Assembly: GCF_964204645.1 (NCBI RefSeq)
Contig: NC_134031.1
Span: 3,145,001-3,209,000, forward strand
DNA: 64,000 bases
Source of the DNA: Tubulanus polymorphus
Taxonomy: Eukaryota; Nemertea; Palaeonemertea; Tubulaniformes; Tubulanidae
Direction: 5' to 3'
The notes beneath the pieces are model-generated. The model was not told where the DNA came from, did not search any database, and was given only the letters and a program-made list of their open reading frames with translations. Shown piece after piece: positions 10,113 through 20,350 of the stretch. The position numbers and the translations under genes were made by a program. The first letter of the stretch is position 1. The number at the start of each line of letters is the position of its first letter.

Positions 10113-10342
10113 AGAAAAAATTAGTTCTGCGAGTTATCGAGTTCTGGGTTTAGGAATGTTACTTTTCCCGATTTATTCTGTCTCTCAAACGTATAACTAC
10201 GCATTCTTCAGAAACTATATATTTCGTTTATTTAGATCATTTAGGAAATAAACATATTATAACTGACAATGATTCGATAATAAATCCGAAAATGAATTTC
10301 ACTTCACCGTGTATTCCCGTGTTATCGGTGTTTATCACGTTA

Positions 10343-10398
10343 TCCCTCTCTCCCTCTCCCCCTCTCTCCCTCTCTCCCCCTCTCCCCCTCTCCCCTTC
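10343..10398 (+). repeat. Pyrimidine tract (CTCTCCCT)n behind copy 3
   Basis: An almost pure C/T tract, 50-60 bp downstream of the poly(A) signals. It is repeated at the same place behind copies 4 and 5. The short frames it opens on both strands (Ser/Pro/Leu-rich or Glu/Arg/Gly-rich) are artefacts. Confidence 0.9.
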
Positions 10399-10519
10399 GA
10401 TTCCCTTCTCCTTCAAAATCAGATATGACCCTGGGCCCAGTTTCATGATCATGGCTAAAATTTACGACAATGTTGTGGCCACCGGTTCTAAAGCCGATGA
10501 AACAATTTACAAGACTTAA

Positions 10520-11316
10520 GAGAATTCCTGAACTTGAGAGTGCTTCAAATATTCACGCAAAGAGGCGACGCGACGAGCACCTACCCGTAATGAGGATGTA
10601 GAAACTATCACTTATCTACTTGACGGCCAATATGACGTCATCGTTACATTACTACATAGTTGCAAGATGTTTACGCGTATGTTATTATTTAGCAATAAGA
10701 CATAGACGAGAGTGCTTCACTTATATGATAAGTATTCCATGATAGATAAGACAGCAACCCGCGAGTAATATCTGTTTTTGTCTGAAATCTACGTGAAAAG
10801 CACGAAGAATAGACAATGAAACGACGTTTATTCCACATTCATTGATGTATATAATGTATACACAATACAATCATTATTTCATATAAAGACGGACTTCGTA
10901 TTTCCCATTCTAAAAATCATTATTTTGGTTCGTGAGGATGAGACAAATATATTTCCATTTTCGTGGACACTTCCCGCCCACGAGACCGAGCTGCTACATG
11001 TCTGGAAGTTTTGCATCATAAATATCTTATATAAGACCTCAACGACGCTTTATTCATTCCACATTCATTTATAAAAATAAGGCGAATTATCCTGAAAATC
11101 GTATTTATCCGGGCATAATCAAATTTGATTTGGTCTAAATGTTGAATTCAACGTGGCATCAAATTCAAATCGATCTATCAAATCGTATCAAATCACTTCC
11201 GTAGGTGATTTAGAGATGGCGGACTCACAATTTCTTTTTCACTAGAGAGTTTCTGCCTTTCAATGAGCACGCTCTTACCTGTTTTTGAAAACTCAATGCA
11301 CGTTGTGTGCCGTCGA
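10520..11316 (+). repeat. Array unit 3'-flank module after copy 3
   Basis: Carries the shared blocks 'acgcgacgagcacctacccgta', 'gacagcaacccgcgagtaatatctg', 'ccacattcatt' and 'gatttagagatggcggactcac'. It also has the stretch 10830-11050 ('cttcccgcccacgagaccgag') that recurs at 19250-19345 and 19775-19905. It ends where the flank of the foldback element begins. Confidence 0.8.
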
Positions 11317-11377
11317 CAATTCGGATTCTATGCAGATTTTAACGTAAAGATATTTTTTAAAAAGTTTCGACTTCATG

Positions 11378-12893
11378 CACAGGAACTCGCCGATGGGCTT
11401 GGGATACAGTTCCTGGGGTTTTTGATAGTGTATCTGTAATTTGCGTGGTTATTCTGCAATAAATCCGAGAAAAAAACGTCTTGGTACTGATACGTTTAAA
11501 AGATAATGGCCGCTGGCTCCACACACGGCGACCTCACAAAATACTGAACAAACTTCGTTTTTCAATCGAAAATCAAAACTTTTATTTTATATGACACTTA
11601 CTAGTGATATATATGACAGTTATATATGCTATTATTCCATCCGACTGTGAGACACTATCATTTTGTGAAACGTCTTTAGTAGGTCACACGGGCACCTGCT
11701 ACAAGTATTCCCCTTCTATATTCAAATAAAGCGGGATTTCGTTATGACGTCACTCAGCGGTTGAACGACGCTCGGTGACCACGCCTGTAAAGTTTTTCCT
11801 ATACGCTCACGTATGGAATACCTCAAGGGCCATACGACTTACAAGTTACGTTTTACCAGTTACGATTTACGTTTTACGAGTTACTTATACATTTCCTTGA
11901 ATATTCGTTACGACTTCCGTTTTATGAGTTACGAATTACAACTTAAATACGTTTTACGAATTACGAGTTACGATTTACGAGTTAACTGTTGGAGTTTCGG
12001 TTCGCAAGAGTTCAAGGACAGTGGCCACGTGGTAGGCATTTCACTGTGTGGGTGTAATTATTGGACGAATAACTGTAACGATGATGGAGCCCAGTGTTTT
12101 CAAAAAATAAATACATTTTTTTCTAAATTGATGAATCTTGTTCTAATTATCAAAATCATTTCCAGCTAAGATCTATTGAAATATCGTCTATTAAAATCAT
12201 CGTGCACGTAACGGGGCAGTCATCAGTCAGTGTGAAATGTATTGTCAGCATTTAATAGATTTTGAGAAGGTTCGCACAGCAGATGGCCAACGCGCAGATT
12301 TTCTGCCCTGTAATAGACCACTGCAGTCGAGATTGATTCACTATGTACAATAAATTACTCTTATTATGCTGTTTGAAATGACAATTCGACTTCATTTTGA
12401 AACCCGTTCTTTGAATTACGCGCTTCGGATATCCGAAGCCAAGTCAAAAACGTGTAATTCGTAAAACGTAAGTCGTAAATCGTAAGTCGTAACGTATTGT
12501 AGGAAATGTATTAGTAACTCGTAAAACGTAACTCGTAATTCGTAAAACGTATTTAAGTTGTAATTCGTAACTCATAAAACGGAAGTCGTAACGAATATTC
12601 AAGGAAATGTATTAGTAACTCGTAAAACGTACATCGTAACTCGTAAAACGTAACTCGTAAGTCGTAAAACGTAACTAGTAAGTCGTATGGCCCTTGAGGT
12701 ATTCCATAGAAAAACGAAGTTTGTTCAGTATTTTGTGAGGTCGCCGTGTGTGGAGCCAGCGGCCATTATCTTTTAAACGTATCAGTACCAAGACGTTTTT
12801 TCTCGGATTTATTGCAGAATAACCACTCAAAACACAGATACACTATCAAAAACCCGAGGAACTGTATCCCAAGCCCATCGGCGAGTGCCTGTG
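11378..12893. mobile_element. Foldback-type element with long inverted arms
   Basis: Outer arms of about 185 bp (11378-11563 and 12709-12893) are near-identical inverted copies, including 'gccgctggctccacacacgg'. Inner arms (11812-12000 and about 12450-12708) are arrays of a short degenerate unit, 'gttacgttttacga' or its complement, so the whole can fold into a long hairpin. The left arm is interrupted by 248 bp (11564-11811) that the right arm lacks. The centre (12000-12440) shows no transposase; the 118-codon frame at 11813-12169 is a by-product of the repeats. The element sits within the peptide array between units 3 and 4. Confidence 0.85.
11564..11811. other. Insertion in the left arm of the foldback element
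   Basis: The right arm is continuous at this position (ccata followed by gaaaaacg), so these 248 bp are a later insertion or were lost from the other arm. No terminal repeats or coding frame were seen. Confidence 0.6.
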
Positions 12894-13010
12894 CTTCATG
12901 ATCGAAGGACTCTTAGTTCTAAAGCCAATCTAATAATTTCAAACGAGTCCTAAGATTTGAGACAATTTATGGAGTTACATAGATATACTCTACCCTGTAA
13001 GCATGTGGTC

Positions 13011-13297
13011 AAAGTTCGACTTTCGGTTGAATTCTTCACGTATATGCGCTTATTGATCCATCGTCATATGAAATGTTCACTGTCTGATATCGATTCAAGC
13101 TGGACGAACAAAAAATTGCGCGATAATTCTATAAAACAGTTGAATACACATTATTTTCAATTGACGTTTGTATTTTCCTATTAGAACTGGATTCAAATTC
13201 TCTTCATTCTACCTTTTGACGGAGCAGAATATTTGCAATGTAATATCAAGTTGCCCATCTGTTTCCAAATCGCTCGAGCGACTGGGCTGCATATAAG
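13011..13297 (+). promoter_or_regulatory. Promoter of peptide copy 4
   Basis: Near-identical to the promoter of copy 5. It has the distal block at about 13095 (gctggacgaacaaaaaattg), the perfect 12-bp palindrome TCGCTCGAGCGA at 13270-13281, and TATAAG at 13292-13297, ten bases after the palindrome. The ATG is 140 bp from the TATA. Confidence 0.75.
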
Positions 13298-13371
13298 GAG
13301 CTAAACGCGTAAACATAATCTCTACCACTCAGCATTTTAGTTTGAATTTTGTTTTGCATATACACGTATAA

Positions 13372-14123
13372 CTAACCCCTACAAAATCAACGTCTTGAAT
13401 TGGTTCTGTTAGTTACAGTACATAATATACAATGATAGGTAAGTTATTGAATAATGATTCTTTCAACGCTAATAGTATTTATCGTCTATGTCCTATCGCG
13501 GAAACGGGCAGTTTCTTTCAGTTATTTTCATCGTCACTTTTTTCTGTTTGCTGCTTTACGTTTAACATCGTCAATAGGTCATGAAATTCTGAAGAATGTT
13601 CTATATACAAAATACATGGTTAGTTAAATGCCCGAATGGTTGTCAGACTTATATCGACATATTCTGCTAATCTAGTGTTTTGCATGAGCACGCCGATTCA
13701 AGAATGGCTTTTAGAATTGTACGTCTTTCAAGATATCCCTCGATTTCCTAACCCCTAAAAAATCAACGTCTTGAATTGGTTCTGTTGGTTACAGTACATA
13801 ATATACAATGATAGGTAAGTTACTGAATAATGATTCTTTCAACGCTAATAGTATTTATCGTCTATGTCCTATCGCGGAAACGGGCAGTTTCTTTCAGTTA
13901 TTTTCATCGTCACTTTTTTCTTCTTGCTGCTTTACGTTAACATCGTCAATAGGTCATGAAATTCTGAAGAATGTTCTATATACAAAATACATGGTTAGTT
14001 AAATGCCCGAATGGTGGTCAGACTTATATCGACATATTCTTCTAATCTAGTGTTTTGCGTGAGCACGCCGATTCAAGAATCGCTTTTAGAATTGTACGTC
14101 TTTCAAGATATCCCTCGATTTCC
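13372..14123 (+). repeat. Tandem duplication of the first-exon region of copy 4 (376 bp, two copies)
   Basis: 13372-13747 and 13748-14123 are almost identical, both running from 'ctaacccct' to 'atatccctcgatttccta'. Each contains the start exon ATGATAG and its GTAAGT donor (13432-13438 and 13808-13814). The promoter is not duplicated, so the second start exon lies inside the first intron of the transcript. Confidence 0.92.
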
Positions 14124-14608
14124 TATTTGAATCAGATATTGTACGTAGAAAGTGAGGACAAACTGATTCGTAATATATTGTTTCTTATAAGCAAATAAGT
14201 ATAAGTTCATCACAATGCAAAAAAAACATTGATTGTAGTTAATCAAGTTGATAAAATCGGTACACAGCGAAGTATTCTGTAGTGCTTCATACGTGGTAAT
14301 TAGAGAATCGCTTTTAGGAAGAGCGTCATCCTTCAAAATAGATTGAATTTTACTTTTTTGCAAATAATTGTGTGAAGCAATCACTTTAATATAGAACGTA
14401 AGGGCAATATAAACCTTGATATGTACATTTATTTTCAGGCAACATTTCTGATATAGTTGTTCCGCTGTGTGGAATTGTTGTGTCCTTCTGGGCAATGGCT
14501 TCAGCCGATGAAGAAAAAGAACTAGAGACCAATGATTTGGCGAGGTTAATTCGGAGTGTATGCGGCACTGCAGCCGGATGCCCCAGTAGTGGCAGCAACT
14601 CCGGCTAA
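13432..14608 (+). CDS. Secreted cysteine-loop peptide precursor, copy 4
   Basis: The start exon ATGATAG is 13432-13438 (a duplicate lies at 13808-13814). The main exon is 14439-14608, after ATTTTCAG, with TAA at 14606-14608. The product is 58 residues: a signal peptide with core VVPLCGIVVSFWAMASA, the same spacer as copy 3 (DEEKELETNDLA), RLIR, and SVCGTAAGCPSSGSNSG. The loop CGTAAGC equals that of copy 3, while the tail differs and ends in Gly, a possible amide donor. Either start exon gives the same protein. AATAAA is at 14770-14775. Intron and flanks are nearly identical to those of copy 5, so this is a recent duplicate. Confidence 0.75.
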
Positions 14609-14832
14609 AGAAAAATATTACTTCTGCGAGTTATCGAGTTCTGGCTTTAGGAATCTTTTCCTGATTTGTTCTGTCTCTCAAACGCATAATTACGCATTCT
14701 TTAGAAACTATATATTTCGTTTATTTAGTTCATTTAGGAAATGAACATTATAAATGACAATGATTCGATAATAAATCCGAAAATGAATTTCACTTCACCG
14801 TGTATTCCCGTGTTATCGGTGTTTATCACGTT

Positions 14833-14924
14833 ATCCCTCTCCCCCTCTCGCCCTCTCTCCCTCTCCCCCTCCACGCACTCCCTCTCTCCCTCTCCCCTCA
14901 CTTCCTTTCCCCATCTCTCCCTCT
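14833..14924 (+). repeat. Pyrimidine tract behind copy 4
   Basis: C/T-rich tract in the same place as those behind copies 3 and 5, with a few interruptions (cgcc, ccacgcac, cacttcc). Confidence 0.9.
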
Positions 14925-14999
14925 GATTCCCTTCTCCTTCAAAATCAGATAAGACCCTGGGGCCAGTTTCATGATCATGGCTCAAATTTAAGACGACGT

Positions 15000-15723
15000 T
15001 GATTTCTGAACTTGAGAGTGCTTCAAATATTCACGCAAAGAGACGACGCGACGAGCACCTTACCGTTATCAATTAACATTCAACTGACAATGAGGATGTA
15101 GAAACTATCACTTATCTACTTGACGGCCAATATGACGTCATCGTTACATTACATAACTACATAGTTGCAAGATGTTATTGTTTAGCAATAAGACATAGAT
15201 GAGAGTGATTCACTTATATAATATATTTATTTCCACTAAATATTACAATATATCATTATACATTATAAAAATGAGTTAAATGAAATATTTGAAATATTTT
15301 AATATTAAGCAGGGGAGACTTGAAGAAGCCAGTTAAGACTTATGTCAAACGTACAAGTCCCCCAACACGCAAAGAACCACACTATGATAAGTATTCCATG
15401 ATAAGACAGCAACCCGCGAGTAATATCTGTTTTGGTCTGAAATCCACGTGAAAAGCACGAAAAATAGACAATGAAACGACGACGCTTTATTCATTCCACA
15501 TTCATTTATAAATATAAGGCGAATTATCCTGAAAATCGTATTTATCCGGGCATAATCAAATTTGATTTGGTCTAAATTCAACGCAGCATCAAATTCAAAT
15601 TAATCAACCAAATCGTATCAAATCACTTCCGTAGGTGATTTAGAGATGGCGGACTCACAATTTCTTTTTCACAAGAGAGTTTCTGCCTTTCAATGAGCAC
15701 GCTCTCACCTATTTTTGAAAACT
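15000..15723 (+). repeat. Array unit 3'-flank module after copy 4
   Basis: Matches the flanks behind copies 3 and 5, ending at 'gtttttgaaaactc', where the next unit begins. An insertion relative to the others occupies about 15217-15388. Confidence 0.8.
15217..15388. mobile_element. About 170-bp insertion inside the copy 4 flank
   Basis: Flanks 3 and 5 read 'cacttatatgataagtattcc' in one piece. Here AT-rich sequence plus 'gcaggggagacttgaagaagccag' is inserted between 'cacttatat' and 'gataagtattcc', with TAT possibly duplicated at both edges. No family is assigned. Confidence 0.6.
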
Positions 15724-15829
15724 CGTGGGACTCATAGTTCTAAAGCCAATCTAATAATTTCAGACGAGTCCTAAGATTTGAGACAATTTATGGAGTTATG
15801 TAGATACTCTACCCTGTAAGCATGTGGTC

Positions 15830-16116
15830 AAAGTTCGACTTTCGGTTGAATTCTTCGTGTATATGCGCTTAGTGATCCATCGTCATATGAAATGTTCACT
15901 GTCTGATATCGATTCAAGCTGGACGAACAAGAAATTGCGCGATAATTCTATAAAACAGTTGAATACACATTATTTTCAATTGACGTTTGTATTTTCCTAT
16001 TAGAAGTGGATTCAAATTCTCTTCATTCTACCTATTGACGGAGCAGAATATTTGCAATGTAATATCAAGTTGCCCATCTGTTTTCAAATCGCTCGAGCGA
16101 CCGGGCTGCATATAAG
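15830..16116 (+). promoter_or_regulatory. Promoter of peptide copy 5
   Basis: The distal block (gctggacgaacaagaaattg) lies near 15920. The perfect palindrome TCGCTCGAGCGA is at 16089-16100, with TATAAG at 16111-16116 at the same ten-base spacing as in copies 4 and 6. The ATG is 140 bp from the TATA. Confidence 0.75.
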
Positions 16117-16250
16117 GAGCTAAACGCGTAAACATAATCTCTACCACTCAGCATTTTAGTTTGAATTTTGTTTTGCATATAAACGTATAACTAACCCCTA
16201 AAAAATCAACGTCTTGAATTGGTTCTGTTAGTTACAGTACATAATATACA

Positions 16251-17043
16251 ATGATAGGTAAGTTATTGAATAAAGATTCTTTCAACGCTAATAGTATTTA
16301 TCGTCTATGTCCTATCGCGGAAACGGGCAGTTTCTTTCAGTTATTTTCATCGTCACTTTTTTCTGTTTGCTGCTTTACGTTTAACATCGTCAATAGGTCA
16401 TGAAATTCTGAAGAATGTTCTATATACAAAATACATGGTTAGTTAAATGCCCGAATGGTTGTCAGACTTATATCGACATATTCTGCTAATCTAGTGTTTT
16501 GCATGAACACGCCGATTTTCAAGAATCGCTTTTAGAATTGTACGTCTTTCAAGATATCCTTCTATTTCCTTTTTAATCAGATATTGTACGTAGAAAGTTA
16601 GGACAAACGGATTCTTGATATATTGTTTCTTATACGCAAATAAGTGTAAGTTCATCACAATGCAAAAAAAACATTGATTGTAGTTAATCAAGTTGATAAA
16701 ATCGGTACACAGCGAAGTATTCTGTAGTGCTTCGTACGTGGTAATTAGATAATTAGAGAATCGCTTTTAGGAAGAGCGTCATCTTTCAAAATAGATTGAA
16801 TTTTACTTTTTTGCAGATAATTGTGTGAAGCAATCACTATATAGAATGTATGGGCAATATAAACCTTGATATGTACATTTATTTTCAGGCAACATTTCTG
16901 ATATAGTTGTTCCGCTGTGTGGAATTTTTGTGTCCTTCTGGGCAATGGCTGCAGCCGATGAAGAAAAAGAACTAGAGACCAATGATTTGGCGAGGTTAAT
17001 TCGGAGTTTATGCGGCACTCGAGCCGGATGTCCCTTAAAATAA
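16251..17043 (+). CDS. Secreted cysteine-loop peptide precursor, copy 5
   Basis: The start exon is ATGATAG at 16251-16257 (donor GTAAGT). The main exon is 16889-17043, after ATTTTCAG, ending TAA at 17041-17043. This is the shortest member, 53 residues: signal core VVPLCGIFVSFWAMAAA, acidic spacer, RLIR, then SLCGTRAGCPLK. The loop differs from copy 3 by one residue (Ala to Arg), and the C-terminal tail is cut to PLK. Poly(A) signals are at 17170-17175 and 17211-17216. The fresh duplication from copy 4 plus changes concentrated after RLIR suggest faster change in the mature part, though the sample is small. Confidence 0.75.
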
Positions 17044-17259
17044 TATATCTGCGAGTCATCGACTGCTGGATTGTTTAGGGATGTTACATTTCCCGATTTT
17101 CCCTGCTTCTCAAACGTATAATTACGCATTATTTAGAAACCATATTTCGCATATTTAGTTCATTTAGGAAATAAATCTATAACTGACAATAATTCGATAA
17201 AAATTCCGAAAATAAATTTCATTTCACCGTGTTCCCGTGTTATCGATGTTTTTCATGTT

Positions 17260-17350
17260 TTCCCACTCTCCCTCTCTCCCTCTCTCCCTCCCTCTCTCCC
17301 CCCTCTCCCTCCGTTCCCTCCCTCTATCTCGCTCCCTTTTCCTCTTTCTT
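17260..17350 (+). repeat. Pyrimidine tract behind copy 5
   Basis: C/T-rich tract 45-135 bp after the last poly(A) signal of copy 5, equivalent to those behind copies 3 and 4. Confidence 0.9.
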
Positions 17351-17464
17351 CAAAATCAGATATTATCCAGGGGCCAGTTTCATGGCTTAAATTTAAAACG
17401 ATTTTGTGGCCACCAGTTCTAAAGCCGATAAAACAACTTACGACATGCCTCAAGACTTAAGATA

Positions 17465-18046
17465 ATTCCTGAACTTGAGTGTGCTTCAAACATTCACTCA
17501 ATGAGACGCGACAAGCACCTACCCGTTATCAATTAACACTCAATTGATAATGAGGATGTAGAAACTATTGCATATTCATTTGACGGACAATAGGACGTCA
17601 TCTTTACACTACATAGTGGCAAGATGTTTACGCGTATGTTATTGTTTAGCAATAAGACATAGACGAGAGTGCTTCACTTATATGATAAGTATTCCGTGAT
17701 AAGACAGCAACCCGCGAGTAATATCTGTTTTGGTCTGAAATCCACGTGAAAAGCACGAAAAATAGACAATGAAACGACGACGCTTACTCATTCCACATTC
17801 ATCTATAAATATAAGGCGAACTATCCTGAAAATCCGGGCATAATAAAATTTGATTTGGTCTAAATGTTAAATTCAACGCGGCATCAAATTCAAATTGATC
17901 AACCAAATCGTATCAAATCACCTCCGGAGGTGATTTAGAGATGGCGGACTCACAATTTCTTTTTCAAAAGAGAGTTTCTGCCTTTCAATGAGCACGCTCT
18001 TAGCTGTTTTTGAAAACTCAATGCATGTCGTGTGCCATCGACTAAT
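17465..18046 (+). repeat. Array unit 3'-flank module after copy 5
   Basis: Matches the flanks of copies 3 and 4 from 'gcttcaaacattcactcaa' through 'gatttagagatggcggactcac' to 'gtgtgccatcgac'. Confidence 0.8.
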
Positions 18047-18819
18047 CGTTTTAGAATCCATGATCAGTGTTATCAAATGGAAAACCCTATCAAAGCTGCC
18101 CCGAATTTCATCTTCTAGGAACTAGGAAATCGGCACAAACTAAACTCACCGTCGGTTCGACGGCAAATCTTTTATTTCACATATAATGATAAACGTACAC
18201 AGTCATATACATATGATATAAATATATATAAATAATCGATTAAAATTAATTTCGTCATCGAATGAATTGAGCGTATTGAAATTCAAACTCGTAGCACTAT
18301 AAAACTTCACTAGTGTAAAGTGGGTTCGAAATGCTATCGTTTGACAAATTGAAAACCTGTCGCATGGAGTAAGTTAACCCTATACTCTCGAATTCAATTA
18401 TATCAGTCTGGTCATTAGAATTTCTCTCACTTTCACTGAGAGCACTGTGTTTGGGCCTCTGGAAAAGCTTTCTGTGCAACTGTTCGCAAGAATCAGCCAT
18501 CTTGATTCTGATCGGGCCAGTTTTTGGGCTGCGGATGTGTCTAAAGTGTAGATACATGCATAACCGAGGTACCAAGACGATCCATTGAAGCCTCTTTCAA
18601 TCTCCCCAAAAAATAGGATTTCAGTCTACGGACGAATGGACGGACGAAAAGTGAACTCGTTTTAAATGGCGCGCGTCGTCACCGTTCCAACACGCGAAGA
18701 GAGGATACACAGTCGGATAGCTCGCGCCGAGAGCGTCGAAATTTCTCTTGCTAGGCAACATCAAATGACGGGCGAGGAAGCTAGGCTTCAGCTGTTTTTT
18801 GTTGTTGCGAAGCCAATCT
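18047..18819. other. Unassigned stretch between copy 5 flank and an orphan flank
   Basis: Not shared with other units as far as I can see. Short frames occur on the minus strand, but none has splice sites or a recognisable protein. A peptide gene would be expected here from the layout, and no family exon is found. Confidence 0.4.
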
Positions 18820-19345
18820 AACACTTCAGTAGAATTTTTTAAGATTTGAGACAAATGAACTTGTCGAGAGTGCATCAAACATTCAGTCAAGCGAGCAAAA
18901 CGACGAGCACCCCACCCGTAATCATTGCCAGAATGACAACGAGGATGTTGAAACTATGAATCGCTTATTCATTAGACGGCCAATATGACGTCAACGTTAC
19001 ACTACATAACTAGATAGTTGCAAGATGTTTAGGCGTAAGCCCCGAACATACTATGCGATTTTATTCGCACAACGTCTGCGATTAGAGATTTCGCAGCGAA
19101 ATTCGCACAGTGTGTTCGCGGCCGTAGCGATAAAAACAATAAGGCAATAATGCTTCATTTAGTATTTCATAATAACACATCGAACCGCGAGTAATATCTG
19201 TTTTGGTCAGAAGTCCACCTGAAAAGCAAGAAAAAAAATAGACAATAAAACGACGTTTATTCCACATTCATTGATGTATATAATGTATACACAATACAAT
19301 CATTATTTCATATAAAGACGGACCTCGTATTTCCCATTCTACAGG
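18820..19345 (+). repeat. Orphan 3'-flank module without a peptide gene
   Basis: It contains 'gagagtgcatcaaacattcagtcaa', 'acgacgagcacc', 'gaggatgttgaaac', 'ggccaatatgacgtcaacg' and 'gcgagtaatatctg', the blocks that follow every other gene copy, followed by the sequence seen at 10830-10915. No coding exon precedes it, so a seventh unit has probably lost its gene. Confidence 0.7.
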
Positions 19346-19773
19346 AATTTTATTTACGTTAGGAAATAAAATGTTTTATGAGAGCCAGCGTAGTTCATCT
19401 ATCACGAGATCAAACACGTGTCTTATCACTTGTTGAACTCCGCCCACTGAGTAACCTCGTGGCGATTCAGTCCGTCTGAGTTTCCTAGACGCATACGTGC
19501 TATTAAAACCCACCCTTATGTCCCATCCCCTGTTGGAAATCGATGTGTAAACTGCTTTCCCAGATTATCTCGGAGGATTCTATTAACATTTATTGTGACT
19601 TTGTATTAGGCACTTTTTGGGCCAACCTTTTTGCAAAATTCTGTTTTAATCAGGAATATTTGCATTTCCGTCATTTCTGTAAATAAATGACCTTTCATCA
19701 ATCAATCACACAATCTTCTTAATTTTGCTACACATCTAGTTCGGTGTTTTATTCTCACGGAGCAAGGGGTATC
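19346..19773. mobile_element. Insertion with a non-LTR-like tail
   Basis: At 10830-11050 the flanking sequences are contiguous, so about 430 bp are inserted here. The insert ends 'gtaaataaatgacctttcatcaatcaatcacac', a short repeated tail of the kind seen at the 3' ends of RTE-type LINEs and related SINEs. No reverse-transcriptase frame is present, so this would be a 5'-truncated copy or a SINE. Confidence 0.45.
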
Positions 19774-19904
19774 ATAAAAACCATTATTTTGGTACGTGAA
19801 AACGAGACAAATATACTTCCATTATCGTGGACACTTCCCGCCCACGAGACCGAGCTGCTACACGTCTCGAAGCATTTGCGTCATAAAAATCTTATATAAA
19901 ACCT

Positions 19905-20203
19905 CAATGTTCTACTTTCGGTTGAAAAATAAGTATATTCACTTGCCTATTCCATCCATCGTCATAGCTTACACTGTCTGGCTGTTGAACTATATCGATT
20001 CAAGCTGGACTAACAAGAAATCGCGCGATAGCTCTCTATGAAACCCCTCGAGTACACATCATTCTGAACATGTTTGTAATTCTATAATCGAAAGTGGATT
20101 CAAATTCGCGAATGGCTAAACTTTTAAGATCGGAATATTTGCAATGTAATATCAAGTTGCCCATCTGTTTTCAAATCGCTCGAGCGACCGGGCTTCATAT
20201 AAG
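19905..20203 (+). promoter_or_regulatory. Promoter of peptide copy 6
   Basis: Distal blocks as in the other copies, perfect palindrome TCGCTCGAGCGA at 20176-20187, and TATAAG at 20198-20203, ten bases further on. The ATG lies 153 bp from the TATA. The AACACGTAAGC motif follows at about 20216. Confidence 0.75.
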
Positions 20204-20350
20204 GAGTTCTCCCAAACACGTAAGCATTATCTCTATCACTCGGCGTATTTAGTTTGTAGTTTTGGTGTGCGCATAAGTTGACCACTTACTCCTTCTAACA
20301 TCGGCGTCTTGAATTGCGTAGGTTGTATAAGTTCCAGTACATAATCTACA

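Noticed and set aside
11813-12169. 118-codon plus-strand frame
   Set aside because: It lies in the inverted arm and centre of the foldback element, and the Tyr/Arg/Ser-rich start is a translation of the short repeat unit.
13808-14002. 64-codon frame that begins at the duplicated start exon and reads through the donor
   Set aside because: It is intron retention: the GTAAGT donor is conserved in all copies, and the intronic part has no conserved protein or signal peptide.
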